Shown: one piece after another, positions 16,871 to 25,881 of the stretch
How positions within the stretch are numbered: position 1 is the first letter of the stretch
Layout of the letters: each line of letters opens with the position of its first letter
Origin: Moritella sp.
GTDB lineage: Bacteria > Pseudomonadota > Gammaproteobacteria > Enterobacterales > Moritellaceae
Length of the DNA: 64,000 nt
NCBI RefSeq assembly: GCF_013215705.1
Contig: NZ_JABSQR010000011.1
Span: 62,001-126,000 of the forward strand
Direction of reading: 5' to 3'
Position numbers and translations under genes: made by a program
The notes under the pieces: generated by a model
What the model was told of the DNA's origin: nothing
The model's database searches: none
Seen by the model: only the letters and a program-made list of their open reading frames with translations

Positions 16871-17305
16871 ATGGACATTAAAAATACATACCAAGGTAGC
16901 TGTTTTTGCGGCGAGGTTAAATTTACTGTCACAAGTGAACCAAACCTGACGGCTTATTGTCATTGTGACTCCTGTCGTCATTGGTCTGCTGGGCCTGTAA
17001 GTGCTTTCACTTTATGGCAACCCTAATCCCTAAAAATTACTCAAGGGCAGAACAAAATTAACAGCTACAACAAAACACCCGGCAGTACTCGTAAGTGGTG
17101 TAAGTGCTGTGGAGGCCACCTTTTTACTGAGCATCCAGACATGGGATTAACAGACGTGCCCGCTGCTGTACTACAGGATTTTTCCTTCGAGCCGACGCTG
17201 CATGTCAACTACAAAGAATCAGTGCTGCGGATAACAGATGGTTTACCCAAAATAAGTGATTTACCAAAAGAGGCTGGAGGTTCCGGTAACTTATTAACTG
17301 AATAA
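16871..17305 (+). pseudogene. GFA-family (glutathione-dependent formaldehyde-activating-like) protein, nonsense-mutated
   Basis: The frame from ATG 16871 encodes a GFA-fold zinc protein: GSCFCGEVKFTV, YCHCDSCRHWSAGPVSAFTLW, then RKWCKCCGGHLFTEHP and HVNYKESVLRITDGLPK, with the zinc-binding Cys residues in place. A TAA at 17024-17026 interrupts it after WQP; reading continues in the same frame for 92 more codons to TAA at 17303. Relatives have Glu at this spot, so a GAA-to-TAA change is the simple explanation. The first fragment alone lacks the second Cys pair, so the product should be inactive unless the stop is read through or is a sequencing error. GFA proteins are often paired with HxlR regulators, as here. 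Confidence 0.85.
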
Positions 17306-17395
17306 TTACTAAGCCATATATATCCAATCCAGATGCTCACTAATCACCATGTGGCATAAAAATGAAATTATTTACTCACTCACGGAGAAACACTC

Positions 17396-18357
17396 ATGAA
17401 CATAAAAGTTGCAATTGCACAAAAACCACCAGTGCTGCTCGATCTTGAAGCATCAATCAATCAGGCTGTGGAAACAATCAACGAAGTAGCAGATGAAGGA
17501 GCGCAACTGGTCGTATTTCCCGAGGCATTTCTGCCAGGTTATCCCACTTGGATATGGCGGCTCCGTCCAGGGGGAGACATAACTCTTGGTAATGAAATTC
17601 ACACGAAATTAAGAAATCATGCAGTCAATATCGCTAACGGCGATCTTGATAGAATCTGTGAAGCTGCGACTAAAAATAATCTTGTTGTGGTGATGGGAAT
17701 GAATGAGATTGACTCGGAATTTAGCGGCACTACATTATTTAATACTGTGGTAGTGATCGGATTTAACGGTGCTATTTTAAACCGCCACCGAAAAATGATG
17801 CCAACAAACCCCGAGCGTATGGTTTGGGGGTTTGGGGATTTGGCGATGCCAGTGGCCTCCGAGTTGTTGATACTCCTGTTGGTAGGATCGGTTGCCTGAT
17901 CTGCTGGGAAAATTATATGCCATTGGCTCGCTACGGCCTATTTGCTCAAGATATAGATATTTATATCGCTCCAACTTGGGATAGTGGTGATACTTGGATC
18001 GCTTCAATGAATCATATTGCTCGCGAAGGTGGTTGCTGGGTTTTAAGCTGTGCTACAGCAATACAAGGTAAAGATATTCCAGAGACGTTTCCACAACGAG
18101 ACGAGTTGTTTCTAAGTGATGAATGGATAAATTCGGGCGATGCTGTCGTAGTTAAACCTTTTGGTGGTGTTGTAGCCGGTCCGCTCCATCAAGTGAAGGG
18201 TGTTTTATTTGCCAATATAGATTTAGATGCAGCTCGAGATTCTCGCAAAGCTTTGGATGTAACTGGTCACTATAATCGACCTGATATTTTCCATTTAGAA
18301 ATAGATCGTCGCACAATGCCTCCGCTAACATTCATCGATAACACGACTATCGACTAG
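17396..18357 (+). pseudogene. Nitrilase, frameshifted by an 8-bp tandem duplication
   Basis: Carbon-nitrogen hydrolase of the nitrilase branch (nitrile to carboxylic acid plus ammonia), broken into two frames. First part 17396-17899: VFPEAFLPGYP with the catalytic Glu and LNRHRKMMPTNPERMVWGFGD with the Lys. Second part continues in another frame to 18357: ASGLRVVDTPVGRIGCLICWENYMPLARY with the catalytic Cys in LICWENY, then WIASMNHIAREGGCWVLS. The junction is a duplicated GTTTGGGG at 17822-17837. Removing one copy restores a single frame of about 317 codons with all three catalytic residues, a normal nitrilase length. It lies 90 bp after the broken GFA gene and probably belongs to the HxlR-controlled unit. 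Confidence 0.9.
17822..17837. repeat. 8-bp tandem duplication in the nitrilase gene
   Basis: GTTTGGGG at 17822-17829 is repeated at 17830-17837. The extra eight bases shift the frame; reversal by slippage would restore the enzyme. Confidence 0.9.
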
Positions 18358-18378
18358 TACAATAACCCAGCCATTTTT

Positions 18379-18490
18379 GTCCAAGAATGAGTTAGCTAGT
18401 CTTGCTAACTCAAAATTGCCCCTTTCTGCGTTAGTGCTTTTACTCAGCAGCAATAAGGGCATAGTTATTTGCCATCGATTTTCTCATGTA
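18379..18490. repeat. Dispersed repeat, copy 1
   Basis: Starts with GTCCAAGAATGAGTTAGCTA and contains the hairpin GAGTTAGC-TAGTCTT-GCTAACTC (18389-18411), then CAAAATTGCCCCTTTCTG and a segment ending TTTTCTCATGTAAAA. Related copies lie at 20022-20061/21790 onward and at 26635 onward. Confidence 0.75.
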
Positions 18491-18536
18491 AAACATCTCC
18501 ACCTATGGAGATGGAGATGGAGATGGAGATGTTTAG
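18491..18536. repeat. Hexamer array GGAGAT x4 within a hairpin
   Basis: Four copies of GGAGAT (18507-18530) are flanked so that AAACATCTCC at 18491-18500 pairs with GGAGATGTTT at 18525-18534. It truncates repeat copy 1 and lies just downstream of the Imm49-like gene, where it could act as a terminator. Copy number is likely variable. Confidence 0.8.
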
Positions 18537-18561
18537 TTTAAAAGAAGACTATCGGTAATAA

Positions 18562-19725
18562 CTAATCATACTCAATAAACCTCACATTCGTGATAGCCTC
18601 TTGTGAAAATTGTGCGATAAACGCCTGCCAGCGTGTTGTCATAGCTGCTAACCAAGCTTGCGGATCTTGTATTAAGCTTGGCTCCATAGAATAAAGCGTT
18701 AGAACCCAATCGTCTCCAAGTACCTCGATAAAAATTTCACCAACAATATTTTTGTTGATCTGTTTAGAATCAATATCACGGCCAATAACATCACAAAGAG
18801 GCGGTAATTCTCGTTCTTCTTTTGCCCACTTTAGCGCTGCTTCGTAAATATGCCTCGATTCAGGTTGAGTTCTGGGCAAATGTTCCGCGGTAAACTCAAA
18901 ATCACTGCATATTGGCTTAGGTAGTGCTTTTATTTCCGGAAAGGCCTCATCGTAAGTCGGAAACTCGCCTTTTACTAGCCACTGCGGCATATAATCAGTT
19001 TCAACCTCTGGTACTAGGCCGAACCTATCATAGGCATAAGCCGCAATGCCCGTGATACAAAGCGCAATCATTGCCTCTGCATCATGTGACCTATCTTCAT
19101 TATCATAGTAGGCTTTATGTGCCTGCAGTGCGTGCAACAAGCTACTCTGATAATGTGATTCTCTCTCTGCGCTGTGAACAACGCAGATCAATTCAACCAA
19201 GGGTAAATAGAGATGATTAACGTATTCTTTCTGCTCCTCCCACTCCACATAAAAATGAGCAGACGCTTCTACCACCTTGTCTCTTAGCTTACGCATATCT
19301 GCGTAGGGGTTAAACATACCTTTGCATAGTTCGGCAAATGCAAGATTAAACCCATTAATCTTACCCGAACTATATGGCTTTGAAATGATATTATCAGCAA
19401 CTACCTCACAACTATGCCCTTCTAACGTGAGTGTTATCTTTTTACCTTCATGTAACTGAGAAAAGACACCCAACATCCCTGACTCTGGAAATGTATACAG
19501 GTTACGCATAATTTGGGTTTTAGGTTTATTTAGTAAATAACTTTTCCCAATTAAAGCTTGTAATCCATTTACACTACATAAATTCCGATAACGACTTGCA
19601 TTAAAATTACTTAGTTTTCGTCTTTCCCAATTTTTAATATCACTGACATAATCTGAATTTATTCCTTCCTGTATTGAAGGGCTAAGAGTGTCGAACTTAT
19701 TAAATCTATGATGTATCAATGTCAT
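18562..19725 (-). CDS. Imm49-like immunity protein (orphan)
   Basis: A soluble protein of 387 residues with no signal peptide or membrane segment, mostly helical by composition. The central part (YADMRKLRDKVVEASAHFYVEWEE ..., LPLVELICVVHSAERESHYQ, ALCITGIAAYAYDRFGLVPEVETDYMPQWLV) resembles the Imm49 family, immunity proteins that neutralise polymorphic or type VI toxins. I recognise this from the overall pattern and am only moderately sure. No toxin gene adjoins it; orphan immunity genes are common in accessory arrays. The start is placed at ATG 19725, which has AGGAAA upstream, rather than the ATG eight codons earlier. It sits between two copies of a dispersed repeat, which supports acquisition by recombination. 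Confidence 0.5.
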   Translation of the reverse strand: MTLIHHRFNKFDTLSPSIQEGINSDYVSDIKNWERRKLSNFNASRYRNLCSVNGLQALIGKSYLLNKPKTQIMRNLYTFPESGMLGVFSQLHEGKKITLTLEGHSCEVVADNIISKPYSSGKINGFNLAFAELCKGMFNPYADMRKLRDKVVEASAHFYVEWEEQKEYVNHLYLPLVELICVVHSAERESHYQSSLLHALQAHKAYYDNEDRSHDAEAMIALCITGIAAYAYDRFGLVPEVETDYMPQWLVKGEFPTYDEAFPEIKALPKPICSDFEFTAEHLPRTQPESRHIYEAALKWAKEERELPPLCDVIGRDIDSKQINKNIVGEIFIEVLGDDWVLTLYSMEPSLIQDPQAWLAAMTTRWQAFIAQFSQEAITNVRFIEYD

Positions 19726-20021
19726 GTTGGTTTTCCTACTATCCGCCATTAAATGTCCATATAAATAAAATTAATCATGTCCGAAAATACAGCCTAAAAT
19801 TAACGTGTTAAATGACTAATCTACTGATTCTATGATAGTTTAATGTATTGCTACGATTTTTTATATATGTTTAAAAAGGGCTTATGCAGATTTTTGTATA
19901 ATTAACTTAGGGTTACAGCTGTATCAGTCACGCTAAAACACTAATTGAATACGTCTACATATCGACTTAGCATAGTTTCTGTAATGCGAATAATAGGCAC
20001 TGAAGCTTAAGCTCCAACACG

Positions 20022-20061
20022 GTTTTGTCCAAGAATGAGTTAGCTAGCCTTGCTAACTCAA
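20022..20061. repeat. Dispersed repeat, copy 2, left part (split by the IS)
   Basis: GTCCAAGAATGAGTTAGCTA then GCCTTGCTAACTCAA repeats the start of copy 1 with one base changed in the hairpin loop. It stops exactly where the insertion sequence begins; the sequence continues at 21790 on the far side. Confidence 0.75.
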
Positions 20062-21789
20062 TGTGAACACCAAGGGACTCTGTCGTACCATAACTACCAA
20101 GCGACTCTGTCGTTTTTATAATTACCAAGGGAAATTGACGGATCAAATTTTTAAGTAATCCTCTGAGTATCACTGTGTACTTTTCAGAGGTTACTAAGGA
20201 TGATCGTGATGAATTCCCAATCCCAGCTCACTGTTGATGTGATTGCTAAGGTTGCTGAAGGCAAAATTAGCATTCTTAATGCCTCAAAACTGCTCAATAA
20301 GTCCAGTCGAACCATTGAACGTTATCTCCGCCGATATAAAAAAGATGGCATTCGTTTTGTTATCCATGGCAATACGGGGAAAACACCAACCAACAAGATC
20401 CCCGACTCATTGAAGCGACAAGTTCAGTCACTCATTAAAGATAAGTACTATTATTTCAACCTGTTGCACGTCATTGATATTTTGAGGGTGAGAGAAGGAA
20501 TTCAAGTGAAGCGTGAAACGCTTCGCTCTTGGGCTCATGCTATTCACCATGTGAAACGGGCTAAACATCGTCGTTCAAAAGTGAGAAGAAGGCGTGAACG
20601 GATGGAATCATCGGGATTAATGCTGCAAATGGATGGCTGTCCACACCTGTGGTATGGGGATAAGAAGTCTTGCTTAATATGCGACCAGTGATATCCATGC
20701 TGAATTCTTTCCGTCCGAGACTACCGATGGTTGCATGAAAGTGATGAAGGCTTATATCGAGAAGCGAGGGCTGTTTAAAACTCTGTACGTTGATAGAGCG
20801 GGCATTTTTGGGGGACCTCTTCTCACAAATGCAAAGGGCATGTGAAGAACTCGGGATCGAGATCATCTTTGCCAATTCACCCCAAGGTAAAGGTCGGGTC
20901 GAACGCGCATTTGATACCTTCCAAGACCGCTTGGTTCCAGAGCTTCGGTTGGCAGAGATAACGGACATGGACAGCGCTAATCATTACCTGAAAAATACCT
21001 TTATTCCAGATTATTGGTTGAAACAACTCACTGTCCATGCAAAGAATATTAATTCGGAATTTAAACCAGTCCCAGCGTACATCAACCTTGATGCTATCTG
21101 TGTTCAGAAATAATACAGAAAAATCCGTCGTGATCATACCTTCAGTTACAACAACACCATGTACATAATCGATTCCCCTTTAAGGCATTCAATCGTGAAC
21201 CAGAAAGTAGAAATACGGAAACAGTTGGGTGGCGGCTTTACCGTTTATTTTGCCGATAGAAAGCTCATCACGTCTGAAATCAAGGAACCATGCAAGCTAA
21301 CTGAATACGGGGAAGAAGTGCAGAAAAAAATCGATGCCATTGACCTCGCAGAAGAGCTGGGTAACTTATCTGAAGCGGCTCGAATAAGTGGTTGCTCAAG
21401 GGAAAGCATCTACAATAATCGACGCCTGCTTGAAACTCAGGGACCTCTGGCGCTTAAACGGATGTATGGTATCCCTCGTCATACCAATCGTATAGACCAA
21501 GATGTTGAAGATAAAGTCATAGAGCTAACATTAGAAAAACCTCACCTGACCCAAATCCCTATCAGCAGTGAAATGATGATAAGACACAATATATCAATCA
21601 GTCACTCGACAATTAGAAATATCTGGGTAAGAGAAAAACTGAATACTAAGGTGTTACGGATCGAACGTGCAGGAGCATTAGCGAAAGCAACATATTAAAA
21701 TGAGGGGGGTGGACTAAACTTAACAGTGTAAATGACAAAGTCCCACGGTAATTACTCCGTCACACTCCCTCGGTAATCACATAATAGGA
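20062..21789 (+). mobile_element. ISNCY-type insertion sequence, degenerate, about 1.73 kb
   Basis: The element is bounded by the nonamer CTAACTCAA at 20053-20061 and 21790-21798, a likely target duplication. Its left end has three related units (ACCAAGGGACTCTGTCG, ACCAAGCGACTCTGTCG, ACCAAGGGAAATTGACGG) and its right end two in reverse orientation, giving inverted ends TGTGAACACCAAGGGA and TGTGATTACCGAGGGA. On the right, eight extra bases (TAATAGGA) lie between this end and the nonamer, so the exact border is uncertain. It carries one broken transposase gene. Confidence 0.75.
20200..21698 (+). pseudogene. ISNCY-family transposase, frameshifted
   Basis: DDE transposase with an N-terminal helix-turn-helix (GKISILNASKLLNKSSRTIERYLRR), an integrase core and a C-terminal part with a second helix-turn-helix-like segment (LSEAARISGCSRESIYNNRR). 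The first Asp lies in LQMDG, the second in LYVDRAG and the Glu in KGRVERAFDTFQDRL. Two small deletions break it: near 20676, where about five codons around the expected IDDAT block are lost, and near 20810 in GIFGGP, where the frame shifts before FSQMQRACEELGIEI. A stop at 21113 follows a run that should continue. The element is therefore dead unless helped in trans. Confidence 0.85.
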
Positions 21790-22198
21790 CTAACTCAAAA
21801 TTGCCCCTAAATGCCTTAAGTAACTGCTCACCCAAAATATATTCATATCGTTATTCCATACATTAAATCATGAAAAATTGATCGGCTGAGTTGATTATAT
21901 TTATGGATAAAGAAAATTGCTAGATAGGATGATTTTATACAGTGTTATTGGCATTTTGGTAAACTGAGTCTCAATTTGTCAAAAGGCAATCAGGTTTATC
22001 TTGAACCATGAAACTAATATCAATATAATCAATTACATAGCTAGTTTTGTATATAACTTACAAGACTAAATAAATAATTTACAGGACGACTCGTTTTCCC
22101 ATAAACATGTAATTAATAAATTTGAAGTATAATCTTACTTTTCAATTAATCACCTTTTATTGAGGAATGTATTTGGCAAATCAAGAGTCCTGTTATAC
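21790..22198. repeat. Dispersed repeat copy 2, right part, with ~0.4-kb leader block
   Basis: Begins CTAACTCAAAATTGCCCC, then an AT-rich block that matches 26650-27058 over its whole length with scattered changes: GATTTTATACAGTGTTATTG, CAAAAGGCAATCAGGTTTAT, TACAGGACGACTCGTTTTCC, and the end TTATTGAGGAATGTATTTGG then CCTGTTATACAAAC. Both copies end right before a small plus-strand gene. I see no gene inside it. Confidence 0.75.
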
Positions 22199-22219
22199 AA
22201 ACGTTACATGTCATAAATT

Positions 22220-22594
22220 ATGAGTATCTACGAAGAAGAATTAGAAGGTCGAGAGTTCGATTGGTTCGCAATAGATAGCGAAGGAAATATCAGCTTATTC
22301 TCAACTGCTGGTGAAGGCTCAATACCTTGCCTAGTTATTGAAAGTTATGCGGAACATGACGATATTTCGGAGCGACTCGACTCCCCAAATTGGGGATGCT
22401 CAGAAGTTTGGTCTGATTATGCCCAACTTGGGTTTTATGTGTTTGACTGGAATTTACATGGTGGCCCCTATAAAAGAGAACGTGAACCTACGAGTAATAT
22501 GGACACTGAGTTAAAGAGAAAATTAATGGCAATGGCTAGTATTCCTTCGTTACCAGTAAAGTTCACGGAACTAAAGGAAATGGCAAATGTGTAG
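22220..22594 (+). CDS. Conserved hypothetical small acidic protein (cassette-like)
   Basis: A 124-residue soluble acidic protein starting MSIYEEELEGREFDWFAIDSEGNISLFSTAGEGSIP. The FDWFA-D-x-x-G-x-x-x-LFSTAG pattern belongs to a family of small uncharacterised proteins found in accessory regions, some of them suspected immunity proteins; I cannot assign a function. No strong ribosome site precedes the ATG. It lies just after a ~0.4-kb block that is repeated upstream of the 27075 gene and before an attC-like stretch, so it looks like an integron cassette gene. Confidence 0.65.
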   Translation: MSIYEEELEGREFDWFAIDSEGNISLFSTAGEGSIPCLVIESYAEHDDISERLDSPNWGCSEVWSDYAQLGFYVFDWNLHGGPYKREREPTSNMDTELKRKLMAMASIPSLPVKFTELKEMANV

Positions 22595-22595
22595 C

Positions 22596-22697
22596 TCAGC
22601 ATGTAACAAGTCAAAGCACTCTGACTTGGTAATGCTGTCCCCTTTTTTATTCCCAAAAGCCGCCAACTTCACCAAACCGGTGTTTCGGCGTTGGTAC
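22596..22697. repeat. attC-like remnant
   Basis: After the stop codon comes GCATGTAACAAGTCAAAGCA, CTGACTTGGTAATGCTG, and about 60 bases later CACCAAACCGGTGTTTCGGC then GTTGGTAC. AACAAGTC can pair with GACTTGGT, and the right end is close to the GGCGTTA of attC sites. It is degenerate, so this is a suggestion. Confidence 0.3.
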
Positions 22698-22707
22698 CTA
22701 GGAAAGT

Positions 22708-23264
22708 ATGAAGCAAATATTCAACGGAATTGATGTAACTTTGATAAACGAGCCTCATTATTCGGTCAATTCGACAGATAATATTCGTTCATATGAAGTT
22801 GAACTCTGTAGAAATAAAAAATACCGACATTCTTCAGCACATGGTTTATTCGTTGGCGATATCGATAGCCCTGAATCATCAGTTATATTTTTAGGTGTTG
22901 GCGGTGCGACAGGAGTGCACGAATACTCTTTCACCATTAACGACGATATTTGTTATGTTGCTTCAGGAGACTCTATTTATTCTCTTAAGCTTCCACACTA
23001 GAACTTATTTGGGTTAAAAAAGTTGATTTTGCTACTTGCTTTGGTGTCGTTTGGGTAAGTGAGTACGATTGTTTAATTTCTTGGGGTGAATTAGATATAC
23101 GCCGATTAAAATCCAATGGAGACAAAATCTGGACAGTATCAGGCCCAGAAATTTTCACAGAGGGTTTTGAGTTTGCTGACGACAGCGTATTAGTTACGGA
23201 TTTCGACGGTATTGCTCATAGAATATCTATTGAAACAGGTCTGTCGGTGCAAGTCGGAACATAA
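22708..23264 (+). pseudogene. Conserved hypothetical protein, one-base frameshift
   Basis: ATG 22708, with AGGAAAG just upstream, opens a frame that ends early at 23001 after SLKLPH. Adding one base near 22996 joins it to a second frame (LELIWVKKVDFATCFGVVWV ... LISWGELDIRRL ... SVLVTDFDGIAHRISIETG) that stops at 23264. The restored protein of about 185 residues has repeated short beta-type segments (ICYVASGDSIYSL, WTVSGPEIF) like PQQ/WD-type propeller blades. Function unknown. The continuity of both halves argues for a recent single-base deletion or a sequencing error. Confidence 0.75.
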
Positions 23265-23307
23265 CAAGAATTTAAAGTGAGACTGCTAACAGTTTGCTTG
23301 GAGAGTG

Positions 23308-23550
23308 ATGAGTAAGGAAGTTAAAGTTGAAGTAGCAATATATAAGTTTACTGCAGCAGACCATAGATACTCAGTTCAGAGTAAACTTGGTGTGCCTGAT
23401 GGTATCAGAGGTTGTTTTGGCAAAAGGAAAATATTTTTGATATCCCAATATGGCCAAGTAGAGTTTCACTTCTCTCCTCAAGACGCCCTTTTACTCATTC
23501 ATAGTGAAAATGAGTTGGGTGAATCGGTGTTGAGTGAAAAGTTTGAATAG
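23308..23550 (+). CDS. Small hypothetical protein (cassette-like)
   Basis: An 80-residue soluble protein starting MSKEVKVEVAIYKFTAADHRYSV, with no motif I recognise. I chose the ATG at 23308 because GGAG lies four bases upstream; the adjoining GTG is too close to it. The gene is preceded by TAACAAGAATTTAAAG, typical of the base of an attC site, and followed by another attC-like stretch, so it fits an integron gene cassette. Confidence 0.55.
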   Translation: MSKEVKVEVAIYKFTAADHRYSVQSKLGVPDGIRGCFGKRKIFLISQYGQVEFHFSPQDALLLIHSENELGESVLSEKFE

Positions 23551-23559
23551 CGAGCTTAG

Positions 23560-23695
23560 GCATTTAACAAACCAGTCCATCGGACTCGGTAAACGCAGAA
23601 AGTCGCAGCCAGCACTGAAATTCCAGTACTAGAAAGGACTCTCTGCGAATGGCAAAACCTTCAACCAGTGAACTGACTGGTAAGGCAGCCTATTA
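23560..23695. repeat. attC-like site
   Basis: GGCATTTAACAAACCAGTCC opens the stretch and TGAACTGACTGGTAAGGCAG closes it, so AACCAGTC can pair with GACTGGT over about 130 bases. The ATTTAAC start fits the RYYYAAC half of attC, but the right end lacks a clear GTTRRRY. Confidence 0.35.
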
Positions 23696-23706
23696 ATGAG
23701 TTCGGA

Positions 23707-25737
23707 TTAGATTTCTATTATCTCATCACAGCTACTATGACCAATATATTCCCAGTCCAGACTGCTGGTTTGATCTGTTGGGAAGGTCCCATACTTTTCT
23801 GTATTCAGGCGGAAGTAGTCATTGGTTTTCGTGTAAGGGTTGCGATAATAATAGACATCGCCAACATTGCCACTCAGGGAAACATCCCACGGGTGGATAT
23901 TGCAGAACCCTGCTGCCTCGCCTGTATCATAGATGTTAGTGCTGAACGTGAACGTACGATTTTCAGCTCCCCTCTCTGACGAATTTGAAGACAAGAACAA
24001 CGTATTGTTCTCGGTCTTGGCTGATAATACCCGATCGTCGAACTCATTCTTCAACAGGTCATCGTTCCAATCCCACTTCTGCGTCAGAGATGGCGTACAT
24101 TGGCTAACCCTGCTCAGGTCGTCGCCGTCCAGGCACTGCGAAATATCATCGACTGACACATAGCGTCCCAGTTCATCGTAGATAAAGGACTGTTTAGTAT
24201 CCTTACGATCACAGCCTACAAGCGCAATAGTGCCGTTATTACTGTAATCAACAGAGATACATTTATTTTTAAACGCACCCATTTGCAAATTCACCGGATT
24301 GCCACCTAGGAAGATTGCATGATCCCAATTCACTGTAAAGGTGCGCTCTACATTCACACGCTTCGGGGTAAAATCACGTCCCTGAAAACTTCTCCAACCA
24401 CCAACACCAATGAAATGTCGATAAATACCCATACGGATTGGGCTAAAGTTGACTGATGTATCGATGGTGAAACTGGTCTTGCCTGTCTCATCAGAGTTAG
24501 CTGCATAGAACACCTCCATCTGAGGGGTGAAATTGCTGTAGCCAATTGGCTTGATCAGAGACTTGTTAATGATGTCATTAGGAAAATCGGAGATCAAGTC
24601 CAGGGTGGATAGGGTTCGAAGGTCGTCTGCTGATTTATATTCTTCTCTCTGCCATGTGGTGACAAATGTGCGATCATTCGGGGTGGATAATTTAATGGCG
24701 TAATCCGTTGTTTTATACGAGAACCATTTTTGTGAAGAGTAAGAAGCATTAGCTTCCAATTTGGCTTTCGGTCCATCTTCACTCACTTCAACACTAGTAG
24801 TTCCACCAATGGTGAAGCCTTGAACCTCTCGGTGTTCATAATTACTCTGAACATTGTCCGTTGGGTATTTATAAATAATCCTTGCCTTACCGTTCGACGA
24901 AGAGACACCGACCTTATAGTCAAGGGCAATGGCATCATAGGTGTACTCTCCTATCCAGCCATCAACAATGCTAATGTTGCCAGGTCTAAACCATAACGTT
25001 CGGTCAATGCTGTCATTCAGATGTATACCACTCCCCCGGGAATCCCCAGCCAGCGTCACACGTACCAGTTTTTTATCAGGCGCAGTCTGACTGCCGAATT
25101 TGACAGGGAGTGAACGCAAGAGATCCACTTTATAAATTAGAGATATGTTGGGTGTATCGCAATAAACCGATTTGTCTGATGAACCCCATAATTGCCCCGA
25201 ACTAAAACTGCACTCCCCATCAGATATAGGACGGTTAGCTGACACATAGAAAGAAAGCGCCGGTGAGCCTTGTGACTTTTTAATGGTCAGCGGTGCAGAG
25301 AAGGTTGTGATATTTGCTGTTTCCAGTGCACTGACATTAGGGTCTTCTGGGCTGCTGACTGGAGTATAGAGGAGTGAACCTTTGAATGCGGAAATAACAA
25401 GGAAGTCTTGCTCAAAGGAAATACCAGTAATTTTACTGACTTTATCGAGCGCACGTTGTTTCTGTTCAGGGCTGGTTAACGATGAAAAATCTAACAGGTA
25501 CTTATTTTTATTACCGACAACCTCCCGTTCAATATCCTGTAAGGTCAGTTTTTGTAACTCACCGCCTTCCTTTAAAAGCGAAGCTGCATTGAAATATACA
25601 ACATTCTGGCTGTTAGTTAACTGTTTAACAATATTGACTGCACCATCCGTCATATTGTTTGTGACTTCAAAGGGTTGGCTTAATACAGCCGAGGATGCCA
25701 GCAGCAGTGTACTGAGCATAAATACGTTTTTTTTCAT
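23707..25737 (-). CDS. Pore-forming haemolysin (V. cholerae cytolysin/leukocidin family)
   Basis: A secreted 676-residue toxin. Signal peptide 1-20 (ending AVLSQ); a pro-domain to about 130; the beta-barrel leukocidin domain to about 490 (LWFRPGNISIVDGWIGEY, the QKWFSYKTTDYAIKL rim strand, MGIYRHFIGVGGWRSFQG and VNVERTFTVNWDHAIFLGGN); a ricin-type beta-trefoil from about 495 (CISVDYSNNGTIALVGCD, QCLDGDDLSRVSQCTPSLTQ); and a last module of 60 residues with YYYRNPYTKTNDYFRL and GTFPTDQTSSLDWEYIG, a sugar-binding-like segment found in other Vibrio exoproteins. The beta-prism of V. cholerae HlyA is not evident. It should be exported, trimmed and form heptameric pores in host membranes. AGGAAA precedes the ATG; a Fur-like box and three spaced repeats lie upstream. 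It faces the cassette array, flanked by transposase remnants. Confidence 0.88.
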   Translation of the reverse strand: MKKNVFMLSTLLLASSAVLSQPFEVTNNMTDGAVNIVKQLTNSQNVVYFNAASLLKEGGELQKLTLQDIEREVVGNKNKYLLDFSSLTSPEQKQRALDKVSKITGISFEQDFLVISAFKGSLLYTPVSSPEDPNVSALETANITTFSAPLTIKKSQGSPALSFYVSANRPISDGECSFSSGQLWGSSDKSVYCDTPNISLIYKVDLLRSLPVKFGSQTAPDKKLVRVTLAGDSRGSGIHLNDSIDRTLWFRPGNISIVDGWIGEYTYDAIALDYKVGVSSSNGKARIIYKYPTDNVQSNYEHREVQGFTIGGTTSVEVSEDGPKAKLEANASYSSQKWFSYKTTDYAIKLSTPNDRTFVTTWQREEYKSADDLRTLSTLDLISDFPNDIINKSLIKPIGYSNFTPQMEVFYAANSDETGKTSFTIDTSVNFSPIRMGIYRHFIGVGGWRSFQGRDFTPKRVNVERTFTVNWDHAIFLGGNPVNLQMGAFKNKCISVDYSNNGTIALVGCDRKDTKQSFIYDELGRYVSVDDISQCLDGDDLSRVSQCTPSLTQKWDWNDDLLKNEFDDRVLSAKTENNTLFLSSNSSERGAENRTFTFSTNIYDTGEAAGFCNIHPWDVSLSGNVGDVYYYRNPYTKTNDYFRLNTEKYGTFPTDQTSSLDWEYIGHSSCDEIIEI

Positions 25738-25761
25738 TTTATTTTTTCCTATTTATTGACC

Positions 25762-25846
25762 TAATATCAGATAATTAACAACCATTCTAGATCAAATACT
25801 GGATGATTGCACCACTTATTAAGCAAATACCGGACGATTAACAACC
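25762..25846. promoter_or_regulatory. Three near-repeats at ~31-bp spacing upstream of the haemolysin
   Basis: TAATATCAGATAATTAACAA (ending CC), AAATACTGGATGATTGCACC and AAATACCGGACGATTAACAA (ending CC) end at 25783, 25813 and 25846. The spacing is close to three helical turns, so a protein could bind all three on one face of the DNA, 25-110 bp upstream of the toxin start. Confidence 0.45.
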
Positions 25847-25881
25847 AATAGCACCTACCCTGTTGATCTCCCACTCTAAAT

